24,112 nt of DNA from MKRK01 sp001896915. Its GTDB lineage: Bacteria; Bacillota; Clostridia; Oscillospirales; Acutalibacteraceae. Location: positions 1 to 24,112 of the forward strand of contig CALJJF010000109.1 in the NCBI GenBank assembly GCA_937973935.1. Reading direction: 5' to 3'. Positions 1 through 8,160 of the stretch are shown in pieces. The notes under the pieces were generated by a model. The model was not told the origin of the DNA and did no database searches. It was given only the letters and a program-made list of their open reading frames with translations. Numbering within the stretch: the stretch's first letter is position 1; each line of letters opens with the position of its first letter. The position numbers and the translations under genes are program-made.

Positions 1-473
1 ACTGCCTCGAAGCTCTCGGCATAGGTGCGCAGCGTTTCGTTCTTGAATGCGTCTCTTGCCACCGCCGGATCAAAGTAGGGCAGCATATAGATATGGGTTT
101 TCACCCCGTCTTTCATAATCCTGACAGGTTCCACTGTGCTTTTCAGTTTGGTTTCTATGTGCAAGCCCTTTGTTTTTAACAAGTCAGTCCCCAGGGAAAA
201 ACGATCTGCTCCGTCATGGTTGCCCAGCGAGATTAAAAAAGGCGTATTTCGTTTCACCACGATTTCTGTAATGATTCTGTCAAACAACGAAATCGCCTCC
301 ACAGGTGCGATTTGCCGGTCAAAGATATCACCGGAAAGCAAAATCCCGTCGGGTTTTTCCCTGTCAATCAGGGGCAGAAAAAAATCATATAAAAAATATC
401 GCTGATCATCTAATAACGAGCGGCCGTATAAAACCTTGCCCAGATGCCAATCTGCGGTATGAAACAGCTTCAA
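1..473 (-). CDS. sbcD: SbcD, nuclease subunit of the SbcCD DNA repair exonuclease (3' part beyond the window)
   Basis: The first 157 residues of an Mre11/SbcD-type metallophosphoesterase are visible; the gene runs off the left edge. SbcD pairs with the SMC-like ATPase SbcC to cut hairpins and double-strand ends during DNA repair. Visible motifs are TADWHLGK (D8, H10), GDIFDRQ (D49) and GNHDGADR (N85, H86, D87), in the order and spacing of SbcD, followed by the family's 'LPY' strand. The start is a TTG at 473: AAAGGAGTGG at 481-490 is a strong ribosome binding site, and no ATG fits this frame. It begins 21 bp after the stop of the upstream phosphoesterase gene, so the two are probably co-transcribed. 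sbcC would be expected further left. Family assignment is secure; only the C-terminal half is unseen. Confidence 0.93.
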   Translation of the reverse strand, partial: MKLFHTADWHLGKVLYGRSLLDDQRYFLYDFFLPLIDREKPDGILLSGDIFDRQIAPVEAISLFDRIITEIVVKRNTPFLISLGNHDGADRFSLGTDLLKTKGLHIETKLKSTVEPVRIMKDGVKTHIYMLPYFDPAVARDAFKNETLRTYAESFEA

Positions 474-494
474 TTTACAACCACTCCTTTGTGT

Positions 495-1172
495 CTACAG
501 TATAATCGGAATAACCTCTTTGAACACGGCGGTATGCAGCGGTGTAATGGTTCTGTCCTCGTGAACACTGCCGAAATACCACTTTTTAAACTTACAGGAA
601 CGGTTCAGTTCTTCAAAATATCCGTTTAATTTGCTGACGGCATCTACCTTGCCGGACCGAAGCAAAATCGCACTTTTGACCAAGGACGGCGGCTCATGGG
701 TAATGATCACATCCACGTCACATCCGGCCTCTTCCATATTCTCCGCGCCTTCCTGCATCTCGTCCGGCGTGGGCATTTCTTCTCTCCACCAGGTTTCGTG
801 TTCGGTACGCATTTCTTTGTCGGCGCTTTCGCCTCCGCCGAAGGTGAAGATACTGAGTCCGTCAATGTTAAAAATCTGACCCCTGCACATGTGAAACAAG
901 CTGCCGGAAATTCTGTGCACCCGTCCGCCCTTAAACACGGTTTCCCGATAGGAATTGATCAAATCATAATTGTCATGGGTGCCGTCAATGAAGCAGACGT
1001 TGTATTTTCGGCTGCCCAGGTATTCAAGAAGCTTTTTCTCTTTTGGGCTTCCATCCCAGACAAAACCAAAATCGCCGCAAACAATCAGGGTATCCCCTTC
1101 CTTTAACTTTCGGATTTCTTTTTTATACAGTCTTATTTCGTCGCCGTGCATATCACCGGTAACATAAACCAT
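495..1172 (-). CDS. Small calcineurin-like metallophosphoesterase with variant metal motifs
   Basis: This 225-residue protein has the calcineurin-like phosphoesterase fold: GDMHGD near the N-terminus (motif I), CGDFGFVWD (motif II), DGTHDNYD where GNH[DE] is usual (motif III), THEPPS, and GSVHED where GHxH is usual. It is cytoplasmic, with no signal peptide or membrane segment. Substrate is unknown. Start chosen at 1172 because GGGGGA lies just upstream and a TATAAT (minus strand, 1201-1206) would start transcription near 1194; the longer ATG at 1202 overlaps that -10 box and has no ribosome binding site. sbcD follows 21 bp downstream, so a DNA- or nucleotide-related role is possible, but that is only context. 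The two substitutions at normally conserved Asn and His positions may alter metal binding; I recall some clostridial homologues with similar changes, so this may be a subfamily trait. Confidence 0.85.
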   Translation of the reverse strand: MVYVTGDMHGDEIRLYKKEIRKLKEGDTLIVCGDFGFVWDGSPKEKKLLEYLGSRKYNVCFIDGTHDNYDLINSYRETVFKGGRVHRISGSLFHMCRGQIFNIDGLSIFTFGGGESADKEMRTEHETWWREEMPTPDEMQEGAENMEEAGCDVDVIITHEPPSLVKSAILLRSGKVDAVSKLNGYFEELNRSCKFKKWYFGSVHEDRTITPLHTAVFKEVIPIIL

Positions 1173-1200
1173 TTTTGTTCCCCCGTAAAAATGTGAATTC

Positions 1201-1206
1201 ATTATA
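1201..1206 (-). promoter_or_regulatory. -10 box of the phosphoesterase-sbcD transcript
   Basis: TATAAT on the minus strand, ~29 bp ahead of the chosen start at 1172. No convincing -35 is seen 17 bp upstream (ATTAAA at best), so the promoter is only moderately supported. Confidence 0.45.
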
Positions 1207-1223
1207 AATAAATTAAATTTTCC

Positions 1224-1252
1224 TTTAATTTTATCTTTTTAGCTGTTATACT
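1224..1252 (+). promoter_or_regulatory. Probable promoter of the dacF-like gene
   Basis: TATACT at 1247-1252 with a weak -35 (TTTAAT, 1224-1229) at 17 bp. It lies 45 bp before the dacF start, whose ribosome binding site AGGAGA is at 1285-1290. Confidence 0.45.
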
Positions 1253-1297
1253 ATAAACATTACATCAATATTTTACACCAAATCAGGAGAGATTGCT

Positions 1298-2626
1298 ATG
1301 AAAAAATACGCATTTTTTCTTTGTTTTATATTTCTGTTCGCATCAGTGCTTCTGCCCGTAAAGGCATCGGCCTATACACTTCCGGCGGATATTGACATCC
1401 AATCAAATGCGGTCATGCTGGCGAGCCTGGACACAGGCGCTGTTTTATTCACCAAAAACGCCGATGAAAAGGTCTATCCCGCTTCCCTGACCAAAATCAT
1501 GACGGCAGTCGTCGCCCTCCGTAAAGCAACCAACCTTGACGAAGTCATCACCGTCAACAAAGAAGATCTGGATTCCCTTTTGGGAACAGATTCCTCTCTG
1601 GGCGGACTAAAAGCGGACGAGCAGCTGCCTTTGCGGGTGCTATTGAACATCATGCTGGTAACCTCCGGCGGTGACGCCGCCACGGTCGTTGCCAACCATT
1701 TCGGAGGCGGTGATATCAGCGTCTTTGTGGATATGATGAACGAGCAGGCGAAGGAACTGAAAATGACTGGCACTCATTTTTCCAACCCCGTGGGACTTCA
1801 TGATCCTCTCAATTATACCACAGTTTCCGATATGTACAAGCTGACAGTTTTCGCCATCACACTGCCCACCTTTGCAGAAATGTGCAACCAGTCCTCTTAT
1901 ACCGTTCCTGCTACCAACAAAAACCCGCAGCGAAAAATTGCCACCACCAATTTAATGCTCAATCCCTCCACCACGTATTATTACCGCTATATCAACGGCG
2001 TGAAAACCGGCTATACCACAGAGGCAGGCCGTTGCCTCATTTCCACCGCTTCCAAGGACGGATACAATTACATCTGCCTCGCCATGGGCGCACCGCCCAA
2101 AGATGCGGCAGGCAACGTAATTCACAAGGAATTTTCCGATACAAAATCCCTTTACAAATGGGCCTTTGACACCTTTGAATACAAGCAGGTTGTCAACAAA
2201 AACGAGCCGGTTGCGGAGGTTTCGGTCAAGCTTGCCTGGAAAACGGATCATCTTTCCCTGTTCCCCGACAAGGATTTTTCCGCCATCATTCCAAAATCAG
2301 CGGATGATTCCACCATCATTATAGAACCGATTTTAACCAAAAGCACTGTGGATGCCCCAGTGAAAAGCGGTATGGTCATGGGCTTTGCTAAGATAAAATA
2401 TTCCGGCGAGGAAATCGGTCGGGTCAATATCATCGCCACCGATGATGTAAACCGCAATGAGCTTTTATATTATTTACAGGTCGCCAAAAACATTGTCACC
2501 AGCTTTTGGTTTATTGTGGGCGCAATCATTTTTGTCTTGCTTCTGATATTGCTGATAATCGTCAATATCGTGCAAAATAAATACCGCAAAAAAATGAAGC
2601 GTGTGCGTTCCAGGCGCCGGATTTAA
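1298..2626 (+). CDS. dacF: D-alanyl-D-alanine carboxypeptidase (DacF-like, penicillin-binding protein 5/6 family)
   Basis: This secreted, membrane-anchored low-molecular-weight PBP trims the terminal D-Ala from peptidoglycan pentapeptides. A signal peptide covers residues 1-25. Catalytic motifs are SLTK (Ser63, Lys66), then SGG at 123-125 where the family normally has SxN (SGN/SAN), and KTG at 236-238. A C-terminal beta domain follows. The end differs from classic DacA: a true transmembrane helix at about 402-425 and a basic tail (KYRKKMKRVRSRRRI), instead of an amphipathic anchor. It has its own ribosome binding site (AGGAGA) and ends at a bidirectional terminator, so it is monocistronic. 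The missing Asn of the SxN motif is notable, but Gly occurs there in some clostridial carboxypeptidases as I recall. Family assignment is certain; the exact paralogue name is a guess. Confidence 0.9.
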   Translation: MKKYAFFLCFIFLFASVLLPVKASAYTLPADIDIQSNAVMLASLDTGAVLFTKNADEKVYPASLTKIMTAVVALRKATNLDEVITVNKEDLDSLLGTDSSLGGLKADEQLPLRVLLNIMLVTSGGDAATVVANHFGGGDISVFVDMMNEQAKELKMTGTHFSNPVGLHDPLNYTTVSDMYKLTVFAITLPTFAEMCNQSSYTVPATNKNPQRKIATTNLMLNPSTTYYYRYINGVKTGYTTEAGRCLISTASKDGYNYICLAMGAPPKDAAGNVIHKEFSDTKSLYKWAFDTFEYKQVVNKNEPVAEVSVKLAWKTDHLSLFPDKDFSAIIPKSADDSTIIIEPILTKSTVDAPVKSGMVMGFAKIKYSGEEIGRVNIIATDDVNRNELLYYLQVAKNIVTSFWFIVGAIIFVLLLILLIIVNIVQNKYRKKMKRVRSRRRI

Positions 2627-2667
2627 CCTTCTTCGTGCCTCGATCCTCCATTCTCAAAATAACATGA

Positions 2668-2702
2668 AAAAGCCCTGAAAGGAGAAACCTTTCAGGGCTT
2701 TT
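2668..2702. terminator. Bidirectional rho-independent terminator
   Basis: A 15-bp perfect stem (2668-2682 with 2688-2702) has a 5-nt loop, A-rich on the left and T-rich on the right. It sits between the convergent dacF-like gene and the pseudo-ATPase gene and can serve both. Confidence 0.9.
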
Positions 2703-2722
2703 GGTTGACTGGTTAAGTTGTG

Positions 2723-4555
2723 TTATTTTATTGTTAACAGCCTCGTGGTGTTGAGAACGGTGCCGACGGCAATGGCAATGTCCACGCACAAAGCAATCAG
2801 AATCGCAACCCATGGGGCGGCAATGCCAAACGCGCCAACCAAGATGACAATCAGTTTTAGCAGAAACGCAGCCGCTATATTGATTTTGAAGGATAGCATG
2901 GCTTGTTGTGCAATGTGGAATACCTTCGGTATTGCGCTGATCTTACCACTCGTCACCACAATGTCGGTATCGGGCAGGATCAGCTCGTTCCCGCTTCCAA
3001 TGACAAAATGAGTACCATCTTCGGTCGGTTCCGATCCGTCATCTGCTTCTGTGACATATCCTGCATTCTTACTCTCCGCCAGCTTCTGCACCTTCTCGTC
3101 TGGTGTCAAAACGGCAAAATATGCGTCCATTGCTACTTTTTCCTTCACCGCCGCCGCTGTTGCGTTGTTGTCTCCGGTGAGCAGTATATTTTTCTCGATC
3201 CCTGTCAGCTTCAGTTCCTTCATTGTAGCGGCAGCGTCGGGCCTTAATACATCATGGATTTTGATTGCACCGACTGCAACACCATCGACAACCGTATAAA
3301 CAGTTACCTCCGGCAGGGCTGTGATATCCACATTCTTCAGCTTCATAAAAGCAGCACTGCCGCATAAAACAGTCTTATCGTTGATGGTAACGGAAACCCC
3401 CAGACTCTTGTATTCTTCTGCATCCGTAACGGAAGCTTTCGGATTTCCTGCATGGGCATTGATAATGCTTGCGATTCTCGTTTTTGATACAGAAAGCGCA
3501 ATTGCTGCAATGTTTAGAACCTGATCAGCCGTGTAATTATGTATTGCGGTGATGTCTCCCATGGTCATAGCGCCTGTGGTGATGACACCGGTTTTGTGAT
3601 ACAGCATGGTTTTGACGCCGGCTAGTTTTTCAAACACACTGCCACCGCTCACAATGGCACCCGTTTTTAAGGCAGCAGAAGCGCTTGTCTTGTAAAACAG
3701 GGGCACAAACAAGGTCAGCGAGCCGGACATGGATGCCATCAGCACCACCAGAGTTCTTATGATATAATCGGTTTCGTTTTCCTTTGACAGGAATGCCATG
3801 ACCGCTAAAACAGCGACAATGACCAACGCAGCAAGGGTATAGAACTTTGTATATTTCAGGACAAAAGCTTCCAGCTTGCCCTTCTTTTGTGTAGCTGCCT
3901 CAAAGGATCTGGTGACTTGATATCCTGCGCTTTCTTCAAACACCGAGGTTGCCTTGACTTTAATGGCCCCGCTTTCGTTAAGTGCTCCTCCCAAAGCAGT
4001 CATACCCACTTCCGCTTTGACTGATTTGCTCTCCCCGAACAATGCCGAGGTATTGAGGCTCGAAATGCCCTCAAGAATAATACCGTCCGTCGGGACTCTT
4101 TCTCCCGGTTTGACAAGCAGAATGTCACCTTCCTTGATATCTTCGGGTTTAAACTCCAGATAGTTCTCATTCTCACCCAGAATGCTCACTTTGGAAGGCA
4201 GGATTTTTCTGTTTTTTTCTGTTTCATTTTCATTATAATCCAAAGCAATTTCTTTTAGGATATTGCCAAAATTATAAAGAATGGCGATCATTGCCGAAGT
4301 AGACTGCATCTTCAGAACAAACGTGATCAAAACTGCCGCAATGATAAAAATACGTTCATCAAATTTGAGGGATAATAATTTTTCAATGGCTTTGATTGCA
4401 AAATCATAGCCGCAAAACGCAATGGCAAGCGCATACAGAAAAATATTGACGGAATCATTCTTTAAAAAATTTGCCGATGCCACCAGCACAATTACTGCTG
4501 AGATCAAAATCATCAAAGTGTTGTTTCGTATCTGATTGGATTTACTCGCATTCAT
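2723..4555 (-). CDS. P1B-type ATPase homologue lacking catalytic residues (pseudo-ATPase)
   Basis: About 610 residues with the layout of a heavy-metal P-type ATPase: four N-terminal membrane segments (roughly 20-110, numbering from the ATG at 4573), an actuator-like domain, two helices (245-291), a P/N-domain region and two C-terminal helices (555-605). Nearly every catalytic motif is altered. The phosphorylated Asp of DKTGT is His (YHKTGV, 325-330). TGES is FGES (179-182). The CPC/SPC metal motif is replaced by SMSGS with no Cys. The N-domain SEHP is SKTR (363-366). GDGxNDxP is TEADDGSEP. Only TGDN (466-469) and the following P-domain Lys region survive. The frame is intact over 1.8 kb, so this is not simple decay. 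Start 4555 has GGGAAGG upstream; an ATG at 4573 is possible but would leave a leader of only ~8 nt. A catalytic transporter is unlikely; a regulatory or binding role is inference. Confidence 0.85.
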   Translation of the reverse strand: MNASKSNQIRNNTLMILISAVIVLVASANFLKNDSVNIFLYALAIAFCGYDFAIKAIEKLLSLKFDERIFIIAAVLITFVLKMQSTSAMIAILYNFGNILKEIALDYNENETEKNRKILPSKVSILGENENYLEFKPEDIKEGDILLVKPGERVPTDGIILEGISSLNTSALFGESKSVKAEVGMTALGGALNESGAIKVKATSVFEESAGYQVTRSFEAATQKKGKLEAFVLKYTKFYTLAALVIVAVLAVMAFLSKENETDYIIRTLVVLMASMSGSLTLFVPLFYKTSASAALKTGAIVSGGSVFEKLAGVKTMLYHKTGVITTGAMTMGDITAIHNYTADQVLNIAAIALSVSKTRIASIINAHAGNPKASVTDAEEYKSLGVSVTINDKTVLCGSAAFMKLKNVDITALPEVTVYTVVDGVAVGAIKIHDVLRPDAAATMKELKLTGIEKNILLTGDNNATAAAVKEKVAMDAYFAVLTPDEKVQKLAESKNAGYVTEADDGSEPTEDGTHFVIGSGNELILPDTDIVVTSGKISAIPKVFHIAQQAMLSFKINIAAAFLLKLIVILVGAFGIAAPWVAILIALCVDIAIAVGTVLNTTRLLTIK

Positions 4556-4587
4556 TTTTAACAACCTTCCCATTACAATATATCCTT

Positions 4588-4616
4588 ATTTTAATTGAAA
4601 AGGGAAAAAATATCAA
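4588..4616 (-). promoter_or_regulatory. Promoter of the pseudo-ATPase gene
   Basis: On the minus strand TTGATA (4611-4616) and TAAAAT (4588-4593) are 17 bp apart. The predicted start near 4581 gives a 26-nt leader to the ATG at 4555. Confidence 0.65.
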
Positions 4617-4626
4617 TATGTATTTG

Positions 4627-4645
4627 ACTATTTTCAGAAAATAGT
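4627..4645. repeat. 19-bp perfect palindrome between divergent promoters
   Basis: Arms ACTATTTTC and GAAAATAGT flank a single central A. It lies just upstream of both the pseudo-ATPase -35 box and the ychF -35 box, so it is placed like an operator. No matching regulator gene is in the window. Confidence 0.6.
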
Positions 4646-4673
4646 TGAATATCGTCGGCAATCATACTATACT
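4645..4673 (+). promoter_or_regulatory. Promoter of ychF
   Basis: TTGAAT (4645-4650), a 17-bp spacer, then TATACT (4668-4673). Its -35 touches the palindrome at 4627-4645. Confidence 0.65.
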
Positions 4674-4703
4674 GTTAACAGATTAAAGGGAATGGAGAAT
4701 AGG

Positions 4704-5798
4704 ATGAAATTAGGAATTGTAGGGTTGCCCAATGTAGGAAAATCAACCCTGTTTAATGCCATTACAGATGCAGGTGCGGGTGCTGCCAACTACCCGTTTT
4801 GTACCATTGAGCCAAACGTGGGTGTGGTGGCTGTGCCGGATGTTCGGCTCCAAAAGCTATCAGAAATGTATCACCCCGTTAAAATCACTCCTGCGATCAT
4901 TGAATTTGTAGATATCGCCGGCTTGGTAAAGGGGGCATCTCGGGGAGAAGGACTGGGAAACAAATTTCTTTCCCATATCAGAGAGGTGGATTCCATTGTT
5001 CATGTTGTCCGCTGTTTTGAAAACGATGACATTGTTCATGTAGAAGGCTCCGTTGACCCTTCCCGTGACATCGAAACCATTAATTTTGAACTTATTTTTT
5101 CAGATATCGAAATGGTAGAACGCCGCCGCGACAAGGCCCAAAAGCTCAGCAAGGGCGACAAGACCATGCAGACGGAAGCCGATTTCTTAAACCGCCTGAT
5201 CGCTCATTTAGAAAGCGGTAAGCCTGCCAGAACCGTCACACGGGACGAGGCAGAGGATGAGATTTTATCCTCCATTGCTCTGTTGTCCACAAAACCGGTC
5301 ATTTTCGCCTGCAATATGAGCGAAGAGGATTTTATTTCCGGCATCGAAACCAACGAAAGATATCTGGCTGTCAAAAAAATCGCTGCCGCGGAAGGCGCCG
5401 AGGTGCTACCCATCTGTGCAGGATTGGAAGCAGAAATCGCTCCTCTCAGCGGCGAAGAAAAAGAGCTGTTTTTGTCAGAGCTGGGGCTTTCCTCCTCCGG
5501 GCTTGACCGACTGATTGAAAAATGCTATTCCCTGCTGGGGCTGATTTCCTACCTCACCGCAGGACAGCCGGAGGTGCGCGCCTGGACGATTGTAAAAGGC
5601 ACAAAAGCACCCCAGGCCGCCGGTAAAATCCACACAGATTTTGAACGTGGCTTTATCCGCGCCGAGGTTGTCTCCTTTGATGACCTGATGGCATGCGGTA
5701 CAATGACAGCCGCCAAGGAAAAGGGACTGGTACGAAGCGAAGGCAAGGAATATGTCATGGCCGACGGCGACGTGGTCTTGTTCCGAATTAATGTATAA
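4704..5798 (+). CDS. ychF: YchF/OLA1-family ribosome-associated ATPase/GTPase
   Basis: YchF is a conserved Obg-clade P-loop NTPase that binds ribosomes and hydrolyses ATP better than GTP. Seen here: G1 GLPNVGKST (7-15), G3 DIAGLVKGASRGEGLGN, and the diagnostic NMSE (in place of NKxD), which explains ATP preference in the family. A coiled-coil hairpin follows, and then the C-terminal TGS domain (roughly the last 85 residues, ending GDVVLFRINV). Length with the chosen start is 364, the usual size. The ATG at 4704 is preferred because GGAG precedes it by 6 nt; the ATG at 4692 has AAAGGGA directly abutting it. The gene stands alone, with its own promoter and a terminator directly at its stop. Confidence 0.97.
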   Translation: MKLGIVGLPNVGKSTLFNAITDAGAGAANYPFCTIEPNVGVVAVPDVRLQKLSEMYHPVKITPAIIEFVDIAGLVKGASRGEGLGNKFLSHIREVDSIVHVVRCFENDDIVHVEGSVDPSRDIETINFELIFSDIEMVERRRDKAQKLSKGDKTMQTEADFLNRLIAHLESGKPARTVTRDEAEDEILSSIALLSTKPVIFACNMSEEDFISGIETNERYLAVKKIAAAEGAEVLPICAGLEAEIAPLSGEEKELFLSELGLSSSGLDRLIEKCYSLLGLISYLTAGQPEVRAWTIVKGTKAPQAAGKIHTDFERGFIRAEVVSFDDLMACGTMTAAKEKGLVRSEGKEYVMADGDVVLFRINV

Positions 5799-5826
5799 AA
5801 AAAGCGGGTTATCATCCGCTTTTTTT
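5797..5826. terminator. Terminator shared by ychF and the ABC exporter operon
   Basis: An 11-bp stem (5797-5807 with 5816-5826, AAAAAAAGCGG arm) and an 8-nt loop overlap the ychF stop codon. The A/T tracts at both ends allow action on both strands. Confidence 0.85.
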
Positions 5827-5838
5827 ATAATAATCCGT

Positions 5839-6846
5839 TTAAATTTTACGGTAACGCCTCAATGCCAGGGTATTGATGGCGGAAAGCACAAGAGTGATAC
5901 CGAGCAGCACGAAAAGATAGCTGGAGATATCCCCGAAGCCCTGATGATAGATGATTAGCTTTTTCAAGGCTGTACAGGCATAGTAAACCGGCATAGCATA
6001 GGCGATTTTACCGAGGCCCATGGGGATGGTATCCAGCGGAATAAGCCCGGAGAAGAAGATTTGAGGAATCACCGCAATGGGGATAAACTGGACGATTTGA
6101 AATTCGTTGTTTGAAAAAATGGAAACCAGCGTACCCAGGGAAACGGCACACAAGGCCAGACAAAGCATCACACAGGCAGCCTCAACGAATTTCCCGCCGA
6201 TGTTCATGTTCAGTACAAATTCCGAATATATTAAAACTATCAAGCTTTGCACCGCCGACAGGATTCCAAACGCAATGGTATAGCCTGCCACAATCTGCCA
6301 CCGTTTGATCGGCGACAATATAAACCGTTCCAGTGTTCCTCCCGTGCGTTCCCGGACAAAAGAAATACCGGCAATGATGAACACAAAGAAAAACGAGAGG
6401 ATACCCAGCATGATATACCCCATGGTATCAAACATGCTTTGTGTCTCTGTTCCGTAAATGAATTCGGTCGTCATCGAGCCGGCAGGCATATATTCTGTCA
6501 GAGCATTCTTCACTGCCGCTGTAACCAGCCCTGTTTTTACGGCATCGTTCTCAAGTATTTTTATATGGATGGATGAATTGATCATTGACAGCACCCCGTC
6601 GGCATCCTTGTCCCGCAGCAAGGTGTCGGCTTCCTTATCTGTGGTGATCAACGAACAATCCTGCTTTTCCAAGGCAGTAACCAACTGTGGAGGAAGACCC
6701 TTGACCGCGATTTTCGGCTGATAGCCGGAATCGCCCAACAACAGATAAATCAGCGACAAAAGCAAGATGGGAGCCGCAATGATGAGACCGATCAAACGCT
6801 TATCGCTTTCAATTTGCTTTAATATTCTGATGATCAGACAGCTCAT
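5839..6846 (-). CDS. ABC-2 type transporter permease
   Basis: This 335-residue permease is the membrane half of an ABC exporter. One N-terminal helix (about 18-37) is followed by a ~100-residue extracytoplasmic segment, then a cluster of five helices from ~140 to the C-terminus. That is the ABC2_membrane_3/YhgE-like layout used by drug, lipid or antibiotic exporters. The RERTGGTLERFILSPI segment after the second helix is the conserved cytoplasmic coupling region of this family. The ATG overlaps the TGA of the ATPase gene (ATGA, 6843-6846), so the two are translationally coupled. Substrate cannot be read from sequence. It ends at the terminator shared with ychF. Confidence 0.9.
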   Translation of the reverse strand: MSCLIIRILKQIESDKRLIGLIIAAPILLLSLIYLLLGDSGYQPKIAVKGLPPQLVTALEKQDCSLITTDKEADTLLRDKDADGVLSMINSSIHIKILENDAVKTGLVTAAVKNALTEYMPAGSMTTEFIYGTETQSMFDTMGYIMLGILSFFFVFIIAGISFVRERTGGTLERFILSPIKRWQIVAGYTIAFGILSAVQSLIVLIYSEFVLNMNIGGKFVEAACVMLCLALCAVSLGTLVSIFSNNEFQIVQFIPIAVIPQIFFSGLIPLDTIPMGLGKIAYAMPVYYACTALKKLIIYHQGFGDISSYLFVLLGITLVLSAINTLALRRYRKI

Positions 6847-7559
6847 AAATCGTTTTCTCCTTGCTTTGTGAAAAAGAACAGATTTTCCACGCTGCCCTTC
6901 CCCATTTTTCTCAACTGCTCCACGGTATCACAAGCAATCAGCTTGCCTTCATAGATCAGTCCCGCCCTGTCACAATATTGGATCTCATCCATAACATGGG
7001 TGGTCACAATAATTGTCTTGCCGCTGTTTCTTTGGCGGTCAAATTCTTCCCAGATTTTACGGCGTAAAACCGGGTCAATCCCTACTGTGGGCTCATCCAG
7101 CACAAGTACATCCGGTGAGTGGATCAACGCAGCTGCCAGTGACAGACGCTTTTTCATGCCGCCAGAATAATTACTGACCGGTTTTTTTGCATCCTGCGAC
7201 AAGTCCACCAGCTGCAGGCATTCGCTTATTTTTTCTTTCAGTACTGCCCCGTGCAATCCGAATAAGCCTCCGAAAAACCTTAGGTTTTCGAAACCCGTGA
7301 TGTCCGTGTACAGTGCGTCGTTCTGGGGCATAAACCCTATTCTTTGAAGCACCTTTCTGTCCGGAACCGAAACGGCATCCACAAAGATTTCTCCGCTGTC
7401 CCGTTTTTCGGCGCCTGTAATCAAACGGATCAGGGTGGTTTTCCCGGCACCGGAGGGACCCAACAAACCGAAAATTTCACCTCGTTCAATGGTTAAGGAT
7501 ATATCGTCCAGAACTTTTTGCTTATGAAAGGATTTTGAAACCGACTGGATCGTAATCAT
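6843..7559 (-). CDS. ABC transporter ATP-binding protein (CcmA/DRA type)
   Basis: The 238-residue nucleotide-binding subunit of the exporter. Walker A is GPSGAGKT (34-41), Q-loop Gln79, ABC signature YSGGM (131-135), Walker B VLVLDE (151-156) and switch His188 (TTH). The sequence resembles the CcmA/drug-resistance class that pairs with ABC-2 permeases. AGAGGAG lies 5 nt before the ATG. Transcription probably starts at a TATAAT on the minus strand near 7593-7598. Together with the overlapping permease this forms a two-gene exporter operon; no regulator or substrate-synthesis gene is adjacent, so its cargo is unknown. Confidence 0.95.
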   Translation of the reverse strand: MITIQSVSKSFHKQKVLDDISLTIERGEIFGLLGPSGAGKTTLIRLITGAEKRDSGEIFVDAVSVPDRKVLQRIGFMPQNDALYTDITGFENLRFFGGLFGLHGAVLKEKISECLQLVDLSQDAKKPVSNYSGGMKKRLSLAAALIHSPDVLVLDEPTVGIDPVLRRKIWEEFDRQRNSGKTIIVTTHVMDEIQYCDRAGLIYEGKLIACDTVEQLRKMGKGSVENLFFFTKQGENDL

Positions 7560-7650
7560 TTACCGCTCCTCTTTTCATTTGCATATACTTCCATTATAGC
7601 TTGTTTTGTTAAAAAGTAAAGAGACGCAATGTATCATAAAAGGAAGGAAG

Positions 7651-8088
7651 TTGACGAATGCAGTGTTTTATGATAAAATAAGGAAAATTGTCAACAGCTT
7701 CGTGTTTCGCATTCTTTTCGCTTTTGCCGTTCCTGCTGTTTTGGTGAGCGGCCTGATTTACATATACTTTTACCGAAGCCCGTTTTATTGCCCGAATTAT
7801 CGCTATACCCATCTCTATTGCCCTGGCTGCGGCGGCGGGAGAGCACTTTATGATATTACACATTTAAATTTGCTAACCGCTTTGGACCATAATGTCATTT
7901 TCACCCTGTTTGCCCCTGTTCTTATCTATCTGGTTATCAAATATTACATCAGGATTGTATTTCATAAGGATCCGTTGCCATTTTTTCCGCTCACGTCATT
8001 TAACAGTTATCTGATTATTGCTGTGATTTTATTGTTTTTCGTTTTGCGCAACATCCCCGTATTCCCCTTTACCATTCTTGCACCTTAA
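7651..8088 (+). CDS. DUF2752 family membrane protein
   Basis: About 145 residues with three predicted membrane helices and the family hallmark CPGCGGGRA (residues 57-65), after the first helix and a short YCPNY segment. DUF2752 proteins are small membrane proteins of unknown function; the CPGC pair could bind metal or form a redox disulfide. Start is uncertain: the frame has no ATG, so TTG 7651 (AGGAAGG at 7641-7647, tight spacing) or GTG 7663 are the candidates; TTG 7606 is longer with no ribosome binding site. The gene is divergent from the ABC operon and lies 72 bp before a CD225-like zinc-ribbon gene on the same strand. DUF2752 and CD225/TM2-like genes are neighbours in other genomes as I remember, which suggests a shared membrane role. 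Confidence 0.85.
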   Translation: MTNAVFYDKIRKIVNSFVFRILFAFAVPAVLVSGLIYIYFYRSPFYCPNYRYTHLYCPGCGGGRALYDITHLNLLTALDHNVIFTLFAPVLIYLVIKYYIRIVFHKDPLPFFPLTSFNSYLIIAVILLFFVLRNIPVFPFTILAP

Positions 8089-8160
8089 ATGTATTTGTTC
8101 GTTGCTGTGTGCATAACGCTGTAACGAACCTCATTCTATCGATAAAAGGAGTTATAGAAG

